A model generated the notes under the pieces. The model was given only the letters and a program-made list of their open reading frames with translations, did no database searches and was not told the origin of the DNA. Positions 6,548-14,779 of a stretch of 64,000 nucleotides of DNA are shown here, piece by piece. Position numbers and translations under genes: made by a program. The DNA lies in NCBI RefSeq assembly GCF_030407495.1, contig NZ_JASDDG010000014.1, positions 1 to 64,000 of the forward strand, given 5' to 3'. Each line of letters begins with the position of its first letter. Position 1 is the first letter of the stretch. The stretch comes from Arthrobacter sp. APC 3897. Lineage in GTDB: Bacteria > Actinomycetota > Actinomycetes > Actinomycetales > Micrococcaceae.

Positions 6548-8203
6548 GTGAGCACAACAAGACCTTTGAGAGCATTTCCCCCTCTACCCCGTATCCTCGC
6601 CGGCCTCGCGGCAGGAGCCACCCTGGCCACTGCCCTTGCAGGCTGCGGCTGGCAGGCCGCAGCCGGCGGCAGCGACACCTTTGTTTTTGCCACCGGTAAG
6701 GACATCTCCTGCTTGGATCCCCATGTGAACGGCGACATGCCGCAGGCATCCATTGCCGCGAATTATCTGGATTCCCTCGTGTCGCAGGACAGCGGGGGCG
6801 CCATCCGTCCCTGGCTGGCCACCGCGTGGTCCGTGTCCGGTGACGGCCTCACTTACACCTTCACGGTGCGCGACGACGTCTGGTTCACTGACGGGACACA
6901 ACTCACCGCCGAAGCGGTTAAGGCAAACCTGGACCACATGGTTGATCCGGACACACAGTCCGGCACCGCCGGCGGGTACCTCAAACCCTACGAGTCCACG
7001 CACGTGGTGGATCCGACCACCGCCGTCGTGACCCTGAACCGCCCCTATGCCGCCTTCCTGGAAGTACTTGCACAGCCCTTCCTCGGCATCCAGTCCCCGG
7101 CGGCCCTGAAGCGGCCGCAGGTGGAAAACTGCCACTCGCCGGTGGGATCCGGCCCCTTTAAGATCCTTGACTACGTTCCGCAGTCCAAGGTCACCCTGGT
7201 CCGCAACGAAGACTACAACTCGGCCCCGCCCTACGCGCAGCATGACGGTCCGGCGCATATCGAGAAGGTCGAATGGCGCATTGTTCCCGAAGACTCCACC
7301 CGGTACGGCATGCTGCGGGCAGGCCAGGTGGATGCCCTGGACCTGATGCCGGCGGTCCATTTCGCCGAAGCGGAAGCAGACAGCAACGTGGAACTGACCC
7401 TGCGTGACCGGCCCGGAAACCCTACCAACCTCATCCTCAACACCACCCGCGCTCCCTTTGACGATCTCAGCGTCCGTAAGGCGTTCCTGCACAGTGCTTA
7501 TGTGGACGCAGGCATCAACAGCGTCTACTTCGGCACCGTGACCCGGGCCGGCGGGCCGCTCAGCTCCACCACCGGTTTCTACTCCCCCGATTTTGAGCAC
7601 GTGTATGATCCGGACCCCGCCGAAGCAGCACGCCTGCTGGACGATGCCGGCTGGACCGAGCATGACGCCGAAGGGTACCGGGTGAGAGACGGCGAGCGCC
7701 TGACCGTTCACTTCCCGTACACCCCCGGCGCCTGGCCCGCTGCGCACCAGGCACTGGTCACCCAAATCCAGGCGACCGCAAAACAGGCCGGCTTCGAGGT
7801 GCTGATCGAGAACGGCGATGCAGCAACCGTCAGCGGACTCGGCAACACCTTTGACTACGATCTCCGCGCAGATTACTGGAATACCAACACTGCCGATGTG
7901 CTGCGCATTGTCTTCTCCTCTGAATACACAAAGTCAGCCGGCTTTGTTGCCAACGGGTCGGGCTTTCAGAACCCCGGGCTGGACTCAATCCTGAACGCAG
8001 CGCTTGCCACTGACGATGCCGCCGTCCGGAAGGACCTTTACCACCGGGCCCAGCGGATCGTCAGCGACAACGCCCTCCAGCTGCCGCTCTATAACCAGGC
8101 CAGCCACGTGGCGCTGCGCAGTGACCGGTGGGCAAACCTCACCCTTGAACCGAGCCTTTCCCTCCCCTACCTCTACGACGTCACGGCGGTGGATCCCCAA
8201 TGA
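6548..8203 (+). CDS. ABC importer substrate-binding lipoprotein (SBP family 5, dipeptide/nickel type)
   Basis: A 551-residue extracellular binding protein. It begins with an arginine-bearing signal peptide and lipobox LAGC (Cys33), then the family-5 fold with typical stretches such as DDVWFTDGTQLTAEAVKANLDHM and the closing region before YDV. I place the start at GTG 6548 (AGGAG at 6537-6541) rather than at upstream codons, which lie within the riboswitch leader. It delivers ligand to the permeases encoded by the next two genes (its stop overlaps the next start by 4 bp). SAM-riboswitch control and a DszC-like enzyme in the operon suggest a sulfur-containing ligand. Family-5 proteins also bind peptides, opines and metals, so the ligand is inferred. 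Confidence 0.93.
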   Translation: MSTTRPLRAFPPLPRILAGLAAGATLATALAGCGWQAAAGGSDTFVFATGKDISCLDPHVNGDMPQASIAANYLDSLVSQDSGGAIRPWLATAWSVSGDGLTYTFTVRDDVWFTDGTQLTAEAVKANLDHMVDPDTQSGTAGGYLKPYESTHVVDPTTAVVTLNRPYAAFLEVLAQPFLGIQSPAALKRPQVENCHSPVGSGPFKILDYVPQSKVTLVRNEDYNSAPPYAQHDGPAHIEKVEWRIVPEDSTRYGMLRAGQVDALDLMPAVHFAEAEADSNVELTLRDRPGNPTNLILNTTRAPFDDLSVRKAFLHSAYVDAGINSVYFGTVTRAGGPLSSTTGFYSPDFEHVYDPDPAEAARLLDDAGWTEHDAEGYRVRDGERLTVHFPYTPGAWPAAHQALVTQIQATAKQAGFEVLIENGDAATVSGLGNTFDYDLRADYWNTNTADVLRIVFSSEYTKSAGFVANGSGFQNPGLDSILNAALATDDAAVRKDLYHRAQRIVSDNALQLPLYNQASHVALRSDRWANLTLEPSLSLPYLYDVTAVDPQ

Positions 8204-9201
8204 GCACCCAGTCCCTTGATTCCCTCAACACGGCACCGCGCACAACGGTATCCCCCGGCATGACCGGCCGACTGCTGGTCAGACGGGCCGCCGGCAGCAT
8301 CTTTGTCCTCTGGGCGGCCCTCACCCTTACGTTCTTTGTCCTGCACCTCACCCCCGGCGATCCGGTAACGGCGATCCTCGGGGGTGCCGGATCCTCCCCG
8401 TCCGCCGAGACGGTAGCAGCCGTTAAGGCCGAGTACGGCCTGGACCAACCCGTTGTCCTGCAGTACCTCACCTATCTGGGCAACCTGATCACCGGGGACT
8501 TTGGCGTGTCCTACATTTTCAAGGTTCCCGTCACCGAAGTCCTCGGCCCGCAGATCCTTCCCACCCTGCAGCTCTCCGGCCTTGCCCTGACCTTCGCCTG
8601 GACCATCGCGCTGGCCTTCACCCTCCTCACGGTGGGACGCGGCCGCCTGCTCGACGGCGCCGGCCGGGCCCTGGAAGTGTTCTTCGCTTCGCTTCCCCCG
8701 TTCTGGGTGGGCATCATGCTGGCGGTTGTCTTCGCCGTCATCCTGGGCTGGTTCCCGGTCGCCGGAGACGACGGCTTCGCGTCGCTGGTCCTGCCGGCGC
8801 TCTCACTGGCCCTCCCCCTGTCCGGGTTCATCGCCCAGGTCACCCGGTCCTCCTTTGAAGAGGCACTGGCCCAGCCGTTCATCCTCAGCGCCCGCGCCCG
8901 GGGACTGAGTGACTCCGCTGTGCGGCTAACACATGCCCTGCGGCACGCCATCCTGCCCGGACTCACGCTTTCCGCTTGGGCCGTGGGCTCACTGGTCAGT
9001 TCCGCCGTCGTTGCCGAGATCATTTTTGCCCGCGCCGGACTGGGGCGTTCGCTTGTGGACGCCATCATCAACCGCGACATGCCGGTAACCCTGGCCGTGG
9101 TCTTCATCATTGCCGCCGTCTACATCATCGTGAACCTCGCCGTGGATCTCCTTTACCGCGTGGTGGATCCCCGCACCAGCCCGACAGGAAGTGCAGCATG
9201 A
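8200..9201 (+). CDS. ABC importer permease, DppB-like
   Basis: A 333-residue inner-membrane permease of the dipeptide/nickel class with about six helices. The conserved LHLTPGDP motif follows the first helix (about residue 50). The EAA loop that contacts the ATPase is around EEALAQPFILSARARGL and HALRHAILP. Its ATG overlaps the stop of the binding-protein gene (ATGA), and its own stop overlaps the next permease start in the same way, so the operon is tightly coupled. The N-terminus is about 25 residues longer than in typical DppB. It should form the translocation channel with the next gene product. Confidence 0.94.
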   Translation: MSTQSLDSLNTAPRTTVSPGMTGRLLVRRAAGSIFVLWAALTLTFFVLHLTPGDPVTAILGGAGSSPSAETVAAVKAEYGLDQPVVLQYLTYLGNLITGDFGVSYIFKVPVTEVLGPQILPTLQLSGLALTFAWTIALAFTLLTVGRGRLLDGAGRALEVFFASLPPFWVGIMLAVVFAVILGWFPVAGDDGFASLVLPALSLALPLSGFIAQVTRSSFEEALAQPFILSARARGLSDSAVRLTHALRHAILPGLTLSAWAVGSLVSSAVVAEIIFARAGLGRSLVDAIINRDMPVTLAVVFIIAAVYIIVNLAVDLLYRVVDPRTSPTGSAA

Positions 9202-10091
9202 GCACCCTTGCCAGCCCCGCCCCGGCGGCACAGAAACCATCAAAAGCACTGCCCGCCGGGAGCGGTGCGCGCAGCATCCGGCTGGTCCGCAGCACCCCCG
9301 CCGGCGTGTGGGTGGCCGGCGCACTTTTGCTCTTCCTGGTGCTCGCCGCCGTCGCTCCATCCCTGTTCCTGCGGCAGGACCCCTACGAGATTGACCCGGC
9401 CAACGCCTTCCAGGCGCCGGGCGCCGCCCAACTGTTCGGCACCGACCAAAACGGCCGCGACATCTTTTCCCGGGTGATCGCCGGGACCGGACAGTCATTA
9501 CTTCTGGGGTTGGCTGCCACAGCCATCGGACTGCTCCTGGGCGGGGCACTGGGCATTACCGCCGGAGTGTCCGGCAAACGGGTCGACTCGGCAATCTGCC
9601 GCTTCGTGGAAATCCTCTTTGCTTTCCCAGGCCTGCTGCTGGCCCTGATCGTGATCGCAGTGTCCGGCACCGGCGTCGTCAGCGCCGCTGTTGCCGTGGG
9701 AATCGGATCCGCCCCCGGCTACGCGCGGATGCTCCGCACCCAAACGCTGCAGGTGGTGGCCGCTCCCTATGTGGAAACAGCCCTCGCCCTGGGCCGGCCA
9801 CGCTCCCACATCCTGCGGCACACCATCATCCCCAATGTGGCGCGCCCGCTGTTTGTCCTCGTCACGCTCGGAATCGGCCAGTCCATTGTCTGGGCGTCCT
9901 CCCTCAGTTTCCTCGGACTGGGGGCACAGCCGCCGGCAGCCGAATGGGGCGCAATGCTCGCCGACGGGCGCAACTACCTACAGATCGCCTGGTGGATTGC
10001 CGCGTTCCCCGGACTGTTCATCACTCTCGCAGCCCTGACCACCACGGTGGCGGGCCATCATCTCCAGCGCCGACTCGAAGCAGAGGTCTGA
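9198..10091 (+). CDS. ABC importer permease, DppC-like
   Basis: A 297-residue permease, partner of the DppB-like protein. It shows the DppC-type hallmark LFGTDQNGRDIFSRVI after the first helix, then five further helices and an EAA loop around YVETALALGRPRSHILRHTIIPN. The reading frame extends further upstream, but ATG 9198 overlaps the previous stop (ATGA), and similarity starts after it. A short 2-nt gap leads to the ATPase gene. Confidence 0.94.
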   Translation: MSTLASPAPAAQKPSKALPAGSGARSIRLVRSTPAGVWVAGALLLFLVLAAVAPSLFLRQDPYEIDPANAFQAPGAAQLFGTDQNGRDIFSRVIAGTGQSLLLGLAATAIGLLLGGALGITAGVSGKRVDSAICRFVEILFAFPGLLLALIVIAVSGTGVVSAAVAVGIGSAPGYARMLRTQTLQVVAAPYVETALALGRPRSHILRHTIIPNVARPLFVLVTLGIGQSIVWASSLSFLGLGAQPPAAEWGAMLADGRNYLQIAWWIAAFPGLFITLAALTTTVAGHHLQRRLEAEV

Positions 10092-10093
10092 CC

Positions 10094-11791
10094 ATGACAC
10101 CGAATACCCCGCAGCGGCCGCTGCTCGCGATGGACAACCTGACAGTCTCCTTTTCCACCCCGCGGGGAACCGTTGACGTTGTCCGCGGTGTTTCGCTGGC
10201 CCTCGCCCCCGGAAAGGCGCTGGCCCTGGTGGGTGAATCGGGTTCCGGCAAAACCGTCACGGCCCGCACGCTCGCGGGCCTCAACGCTCCCAACGCCCTG
10301 GTGTCAGCGGACCGCCTGGAAGTCCTGGGGCACAACGCAGCCCGGCTTTCCGAACGTCAATGGCGCAGGCTGCGGGGCCGGCAGATCGGCTACGTGCTCC
10401 AGGATGCCCTGGTGTCCCTTGACCCGCTCCGCACGGTGGGCCAGGAAGTTGATGAGGCACTGCGCGCCCACGGCGTGCACGGACGGGATGAACGCCGGAA
10501 GCGGGTCCTTGCCGCCCTGCGTGCCGCCGGCATCACCGATCCCGTGGTCCGGGCCGGGCAGCGCTCCGGCGAACTCTCCGGCGGGCTGCGGCAGCGCGCG
10601 CTGATTGCGCAGGCCACCGTCCTCAACCCGCAGCTGGTGATTGCCGATGAATCAACCACCGCACTGGATGCCACCGTGCAGGCCCAGATCCTTGATTTGC
10701 TGGAGGGGCTGAAGGAACAGGGGCGCGGGTTGATCTTCATCTCCCATGACCTCGCCGTTGTCAGCCGGCTGGCCGATGAAATTGCCGTCATGCAGCACGG
10801 ACGGATTGTCGAGTCAGGGCGGACGGCTGAAGTGCTGGGCAACCCGCGCCACGAGTACACCCAACAGCTGATCGATGCCGTCCCCTCCGGCCGCGGCAGG
10901 GGCACCCGGCTCTCCGCCCTTCCCCCGCTGGCTGCATCCGCACGCCCGGCACGGCCCTCGGAGTTTTCCCCGGATGCTCCGGCGCTCGAAGCCAGCCATC
11001 TCGTCAAGGCCTACACGGCTCCGGACGGCACCTCCCGCACAGTGGTCGATGATGTCTCCTTTACCCTGCCGGCCGGCAAAACCCTGGGCATTGTGGGCGA
11101 GTCCGGATCGGGGAAGTCCACGACGGCGCGCATCGTGCTGGGACTCACGGAACCGGATGCTGGGACGGTCCGGCTCGGCGGACTGCCGTGGGCGGGGAAC
11201 CTGCAGGGAGTGCCGGTGCCCGAAGAGATGCGGCGTCCGCACCGGCGGGACATCCAGTTGGTGAACCAGGACCCGCTGAGCTCCTTCGACCCGCGCTTCA
11301 GTGTGGAACGGGTCATTACCGATGCCTTGGCAGCCGGGGGCCCCGGTACGCCCGGTGAACGCCGGGACCGCTCTGCGGAACTCCTAGGGCAGGTGGGGCT
11401 GCCCCTGGACCTGATTCACCGGCAGCCGCTCACCCTTTCCGGCGGGCAGCGCCAGCGCGTGGCGATCGCCCGCGCCCTTGCGCTCGAGCCCCGTGTGCTG
11501 CTGCTCGATGAACCGGTGTCCGCGCTGGATGTGTCCATCCAGGCGCAGGTCCTGGATCTCCTCGCGGACCTGCAGGAACAGCTCGGGCTGAGCTACCTGT
11601 TCATCAGCCACGACCTCGGCGTGATCCACCATGTCAGCGACGACGTCCTGGTAATGAAGGACGGCCGCGTCATGGAATCCGGCAGCGCCGCTTCGCTTTT
11701 CGCCTTTCCGGCAACCAGTTACACCAGAGCCCTGCTCGCTGCCGTTCCCCGGATGCCTGCGCGCCGCCCCGCTACCGACCTGCACGCATGA
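10094..11791 (+). CDS. ABC importer ATPase, fused DppD-DppF type (two NBDs)
   Basis: A 565-residue cytoplasmic protein carrying both nucleotide-binding domains in one chain. NBD1 has Walker A GESGSGKT (about residue 48), signature LSGGLRQRALIAQ and Walker B VIADESTTALD. NBD2 has Walker A GESGSGKST (about 337), signature LSGGQRQRVAIAR and Walker B LLLDEPVSALD. Both belong to the oligopeptide/nickel subfamily, where the domains are often separate genes. The start ATG at 10094 is two bases after the permease stop. It powers import by the SBP-DppB-DppC complex of this operon. NBD1 has a slightly degenerate signature (GGLRQR), so the two sites may not be equivalent. Confidence 0.95.
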   Translation: MTPNTPQRPLLAMDNLTVSFSTPRGTVDVVRGVSLALAPGKALALVGESGSGKTVTARTLAGLNAPNALVSADRLEVLGHNAARLSERQWRRLRGRQIGYVLQDALVSLDPLRTVGQEVDEALRAHGVHGRDERRKRVLAALRAAGITDPVVRAGQRSGELSGGLRQRALIAQATVLNPQLVIADESTTALDATVQAQILDLLEGLKEQGRGLIFISHDLAVVSRLADEIAVMQHGRIVESGRTAEVLGNPRHEYTQQLIDAVPSGRGRGTRLSALPPLAASARPARPSEFSPDAPALEASHLVKAYTAPDGTSRTVVDDVSFTLPAGKTLGIVGESGSGKSTTARIVLGLTEPDAGTVRLGGLPWAGNLQGVPVPEEMRRPHRRDIQLVNQDPLSSFDPRFSVERVITDALAAGGPGTPGERRDRSAELLGQVGLPLDLIHRQPLTLSGGQRQRVAIARALALEPRVLLLDEPVSALDVSIQAQVLDLLADLQEQLGLSYLFISHDLGVIHHVSDDVLVMKDGRVMESGSAASLFAFPATSYTRALLAAVPRMPARRPATDLHA

Positions 11792-11825
11792 TTTCCGTTA
11801 GTACCCTCCCGAAAGGACCCCTGTC

Positions 11826-13043
11826 ATGACCATCGAGATTCCGGCTTCCGCCGCCCCCGGCTATGCCGATGTGGCGGCCCGGTTCCGTCCGCTGTTTGCC
11901 GACATCGCGCGGGGCGCAGCCAGGCGGGAAAGCGGACGCATCCTGCTGCACGAGGAAATCCGCCTGCTGGCTGAAGCCGGCTTCACGTCCCTGCGGGTTC
12001 CCGCTGGGCTTGGCGGCGGAGGGGTGTCCGCCCCGGACTTTTTCCGGCTGCTCATTGAACTGGCGGCGGCTGAATCAAACCTGGCCCAGGCCCTGCGCTG
12101 CCACATCGCCTTCGTGGAAGACCTGCTCTACTCCGGAAACATAACATGGCTTCGCCGGATCGCGGACGGCGCGGTGGTGGGCAATGCCTGGACCGAAAGC
12201 GGACCGGTCCCCGTAGGCGGGGTCAGCACCACTATCACGGCGGACGGTGCCGGGTACCGGGTTAACGGCACCAAGTACTACACGACGGGCAGCCTGTACG
12301 CGGACTGGATCCAGACGGGGGCCCGCACCGCCGAGGGCGTGGACGTCATCGCCCTGGTCCACCGCGATACTCCGGGCGTTGAGGTGGCCGATGACTGGGA
12401 CGGTTTTGGCCAGCGGCTGACCGCGAGCGGAACGTCGGTCTTCACCAATGTGTTCGTCCCTGCTGCGGATGTCATCACGGAGGCTGCTCATCCCCCGTAC
12501 AGCACCGGCGTGTACCAGCTCATCCATGTGGCAACCCTTGCCGGCATAGCCCGCGCGGCCCTCGCGGATGTGGTCTGCGAAGTGCGTCAACGGACCAGGA
12601 CCTTCAGCAACGGAAACGGCACCCGGCCCAGCGCGGACATCCAGGTGCAGCAGGTGGTGGGGGAAGTGTCGGCGCTGGCCTTCTCTGCCGAAGCTGCTTC
12701 CCTCCGGGTCGCTGATCTGGTTCAGGAAGCCTATGAGGCTCGGCACCAACCATCGAGCGAACGCGCAGAAGCCGCCGTCACGGCCGTGGAGTTCGCCTCG
12801 TCCCAGGCGCAGATTGTGGTGACCGAGCAGGTCCAGCGGGCTGCTTCCCTTCTGTTCAACGCCCTGGGCGCATCTTCCACCAGTCAGGAGCTGCAGCTGG
12901 ACCGGCATTGGCGCAATGCCCGGACCATTTCCTCGCACAACCCGGTCATCTACAAGTCACGGATCGTAGGCGACTGGGAAATCAACGGTGCGGTGCCGGA
13001 CTTCGTGTGGCGGGCAGGTGAGGCTCCTGCCGCTGTCCGGTGA
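11826..13043 (+). CDS. Acyl-CoA-dehydrogenase-fold flavoprotein, DszC/SfnB-like (sulfur acquisition)
   Basis: A 405-residue protein of the acyl-CoA dehydrogenase superfamily. The N-terminal helical domain contains LAEAGFTSLRVPAGLGG, a central beta domain contains YYTTGSLYADW, and the C-terminus contains LDRHWRNARTISSHNPVIYK (about residues 358-377). That last motif is characteristic of the DszC/SfnB branch, whose members are reduced-flavin-dependent monooxygenases of sulfones and thiophenes or related desulfurisation enzymes. The start ATG at 11826 has AAAGGA upstream. As last gene of the SAM-riboswitch operon it probably attacks the imported organosulfur compound. No flavin reductase is encoded nearby, so FMNH2 must come from elsewhere. 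Substrate unknown. Confidence 0.87.
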   Translation: MTIEIPASAAPGYADVAARFRPLFADIARGAARRESGRILLHEEIRLLAEAGFTSLRVPAGLGGGGVSAPDFFRLLIELAAAESNLAQALRCHIAFVEDLLYSGNITWLRRIADGAVVGNAWTESGPVPVGGVSTTITADGAGYRVNGTKYYTTGSLYADWIQTGARTAEGVDVIALVHRDTPGVEVADDWDGFGQRLTASGTSVFTNVFVPAADVITEAAHPPYSTGVYQLIHVATLAGIARAALADVVCEVRQRTRTFSNGNGTRPSADIQVQQVVGEVSALAFSAEAASLRVADLVQEAYEARHQPSSERAEAAVTAVEFASSQAQIVVTEQVQRAASLLFNALGASSTSQELQLDRHWRNARTISSHNPVIYKSRIVGDWEINGAVPDFVWRAGEAPAAVR

Positions 13044-13068
13044 CTGGGTGCCCCCGGGAACGCAGGTA

Positions 13069-13108
13069 CCAACGACGACGGCGGCAGCCCCGCCGCCGCC
13101 GTCGTTGG
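13069..13108. terminator. Bidirectional terminator hairpin
   Basis: CCAACGACGACGGCGGC (13069-13085) pairs with GCCGCCGCCGTCGTTGG (13092-13108) with one mismatch. It ends the sulfur operon (plus) and the convergent nitroreductase gene (minus). A third GCCGCCGTCGTT copy follows at 13114-13125. Confidence 0.75.
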
Positions 13109-13123
13109 TGAGCGCCGCCGTCG

Positions 13124-13750
13124 TTAGACCGTGGCCGTTACGAAGTCATAGTCCAGGCGCGGCAGGCGCGGGAACCAGGCGTTTTCCCCGGGCCCGCCGA
13201 TGTTGACCACCATGAATGTCCGCCGGTTCTGCCCGGCGTGGAACTCGGCGTCGATGCCGGCGGCGTCAAAGGCGCCCATAGGGCCGGCAGCCAGCCCGAC
13301 GGCGCGGACGGCCATGATGAAGTAGGCCGCCTGCATGTGGCCGTTGTTGTTGCCCATGGCGGTGCGGAGCTCGTCCCGGCCGTCAAACATTGCCTTCCGC
13401 TCGGCGGCATGCGGAAAGAACACCGGGAACTGCTCGTGCCACTCGGTATCGAAACTCAGCACAGCCACCATGGGCGCCGCAGCGGTTTTCGCCTGGTTTC
13501 CCTCAGCCATGTGGCGCACCAGCTTCTCGCGTGCTTCGGACGACTTCACCCAGGTGATGCGCATGGGCTGGATGTTCATTGAGGTGGGTCCGAATTTCGT
13601 CAGTTCATAGATGGCTCGGAGCTGCCCGTCCGTAACGGGCTCGTCGGTAAACGTATTTGCCGTCCGTGCTTCAGTGAAGAGCGTATCGAGACTGGTGCTG
13701 TCCAGCACGTAGTCGGAAACAGGGTTTTCGCTGCGGATGTCTGTACTCAT
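13124..13750 (-). CDS. Nitroreductase-family protein, RutE/HadB-like (malonic semialdehyde reductase type)
   Basis: A 208-residue flavoprotein whose sequence closely follows RutE-type proteins: LFTEARTANTFTDEPVTD, then LTKFGPTSMNIQPMRI (FMN-binding), GNQAKTAAAPMVAV, MQAAYFIMAVRAVGLAAGPM and the closing FPRLPRLDYD. The family reduces malonic semialdehyde to 3-hydroxypropionate or related substrates with NAD(P)H and FMN. No other rut (pyrimidine degradation) genes are present, so the physiological substrate is open. I start it at ATG 13750 (MSTDIRSENP); the frame is open for 14 more codons. A TGAACAGTTCA palindrome lies upstream at 13781-13791. It is convergent with the sulfur operon. Confidence 0.88.
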   Translation of the reverse strand: MSTDIRSENPVSDYVLDSTSLDTLFTEARTANTFTDEPVTDGQLRAIYELTKFGPTSMNIQPMRITWVKSSEAREKLVRHMAEGNQAKTAAAPMVAVLSFDTEWHEQFPVFFPHAAERKAMFDGRDELRTAMGNNNGHMQAAYFIMAVRAVGLAAGPMGAFDAAGIDAEFHAGQNRRTFMVVNIGGPGENAWFPRLPRLDYDFVTATV

Positions 13751-14120
13751 GGAGAAAGGAACCTTTGCGTCGGAACTATGTGAACAGTTCATACAAACGC
13801 ATGCGTACCGGTTCTATTCCGCCGGGGACGCGGGGGCTCGTCATGCTGCGTCATCCGGGGGCCGGGCACATGTATTTTGCCCCTCTCGGATCAGGTACCC
13901 CGCCCGAGGCTCGGCAGGAAGGGCACCCGCCGGAGTAAAATGGAGACAGTGCCAGGCTCGCGGCTGCGGCGTTCCGTCCGTACGGTTCAGCTGCATCCGT
14001 TTTTCGCAAACTGTTCTCCGCCACTCTCCCGGCGAACCGTTGAACCGAGTCTCCCGTTGGCGCACATTGGGTCTTCGGGAGCATTTGAGCCGGGCCTTCA
14101 GCTTCTGCCGGAGGTGTCAC
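13751..14120. other. Gap between nitroreductase and CarD paralogue; palindrome TGAACAGTTCA
   Basis: 370 bp without a convincing gene; the short frames here have no recognisable motifs. It holds an 11-bp palindrome TGAACAGTTCA at 13781-13791, a possible operator for the nitroreductase promoter, and a TAAAAT box at 13936-13941 that could be a plus-strand -10 element for the CarD-type gene, although its -35 is not obvious. Confidence 0.4.
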
Positions 14121-14618
14121 TTGCCGTTTTTCAAAGGTCAGGTCCTCGTCCATCCCCATCATGGCCCGGCCGTGGTGAGCGCTTTCGAAACCCATCCGCG
14201 TCTGCAAAGGGATTGCATGGTCCTTGAAGTGCAGTCCTCCCATCTCATGGTCTGGGTCCCGCTGGATCAGGTTGAGCACGTCGGGCTGCGGCCGGTGCTG
14301 GATCAATCCGGACTCGACAACCTGTTCTCCGTCCTCCGGGGAACAGCGGATGAAGAGGACCAGCAATGGTCCCGGCGGTATAAGGACAACACCGAAAAAC
14401 TGGCAACCGGCGATCCCATGGTGATTGCCGCCGTCGTGCGCAATTTGATGCTGCGCAGCAATTCCCAGGGCCTGTCCCAGGCCGAACGCGAGATGCTTCG
14501 CCATGCCCGCCAGCCGCTGTTGACCGAAGTGTCACTGGCTCTGGACATTTCGGAACAGGCCGCCTCGGACATGATCGACGCCGTCTGGTGCGTCGGCACC
14601 GAAACCGAGGTGTCCTAG
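14121..14618 (+). CDS. CarD-family RNA-polymerase-binding regulator (divergent paralogue)
   Basis: A 165-residue protein aligning over its length with mycobacterial CarD (162 aa). The N-terminal Tudor-like RNA-polymerase interaction domain has VHPHHGPAVV. The linker and C-terminal helical DNA-binding domain have QQWSRRYKDNTEKLATGD and GLSQAEREMLRHARQPLL. The DNA-wedging tryptophan (W85 of M. tuberculosis) is kept. The polymerase-beta contacts R25 and R47 correspond here to His and Trp (from memory of the mycobacterial sequence). The start is TTG 14121, with GGAGG six bases upstream. The housekeeping CarD is normally better conserved, so this is probably a second, specialised copy. Confidence 0.87.
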   Translation: MPFFKGQVLVHPHHGPAVVSAFETHPRLQRDCMVLEVQSSHLMVWVPLDQVEHVGLRPVLDQSGLDNLFSVLRGTADEEDQQWSRRYKDNTEKLATGDPMVIAAVVRNLMLRSNSQGLSQAEREMLRHARQPLLTEVSLALDISEQAASDMIDAVWCVGTETEVS

Positions 14619-14706
14619 TTTTTGGGCAGCCGCGGCCGGGTTGGCCAACGTCACAACATCCGGTCCCCGTAAAGCTGCTCTCCTGCGGGTAGAAGCTCCT
14701 AGACTT

Positions 14707-14776
14707 AAAAAACTGATTGTTTTTTGCCTGACCTCCGGTTCCATATTGAGCCCGTCTAAGTTCCATCACGGTGATG
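14707..14776. promoter_or_regulatory. AT-rich inverted repeat and CATCAC-G-GTGATG palindrome upstream of the ManA-like gene
   Basis: In the 161-bp gap after the CarD-type gene, AAAAAAC (14707-14713) and GTTTTTT (14719-14725) flank TGATT. This forms an AT hairpin unusual for this GC-rich DNA; it may be a terminator or promoter element. CATCAC-G-GTGATG (14764-14776) is a perfect 13-bp palindrome ending 3 bp before the GTG start of the ManA-like gene, where a protein or hairpin would occlude the ribosome site. Confidence 0.4.
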
Positions 14777-14779
14777 TAA

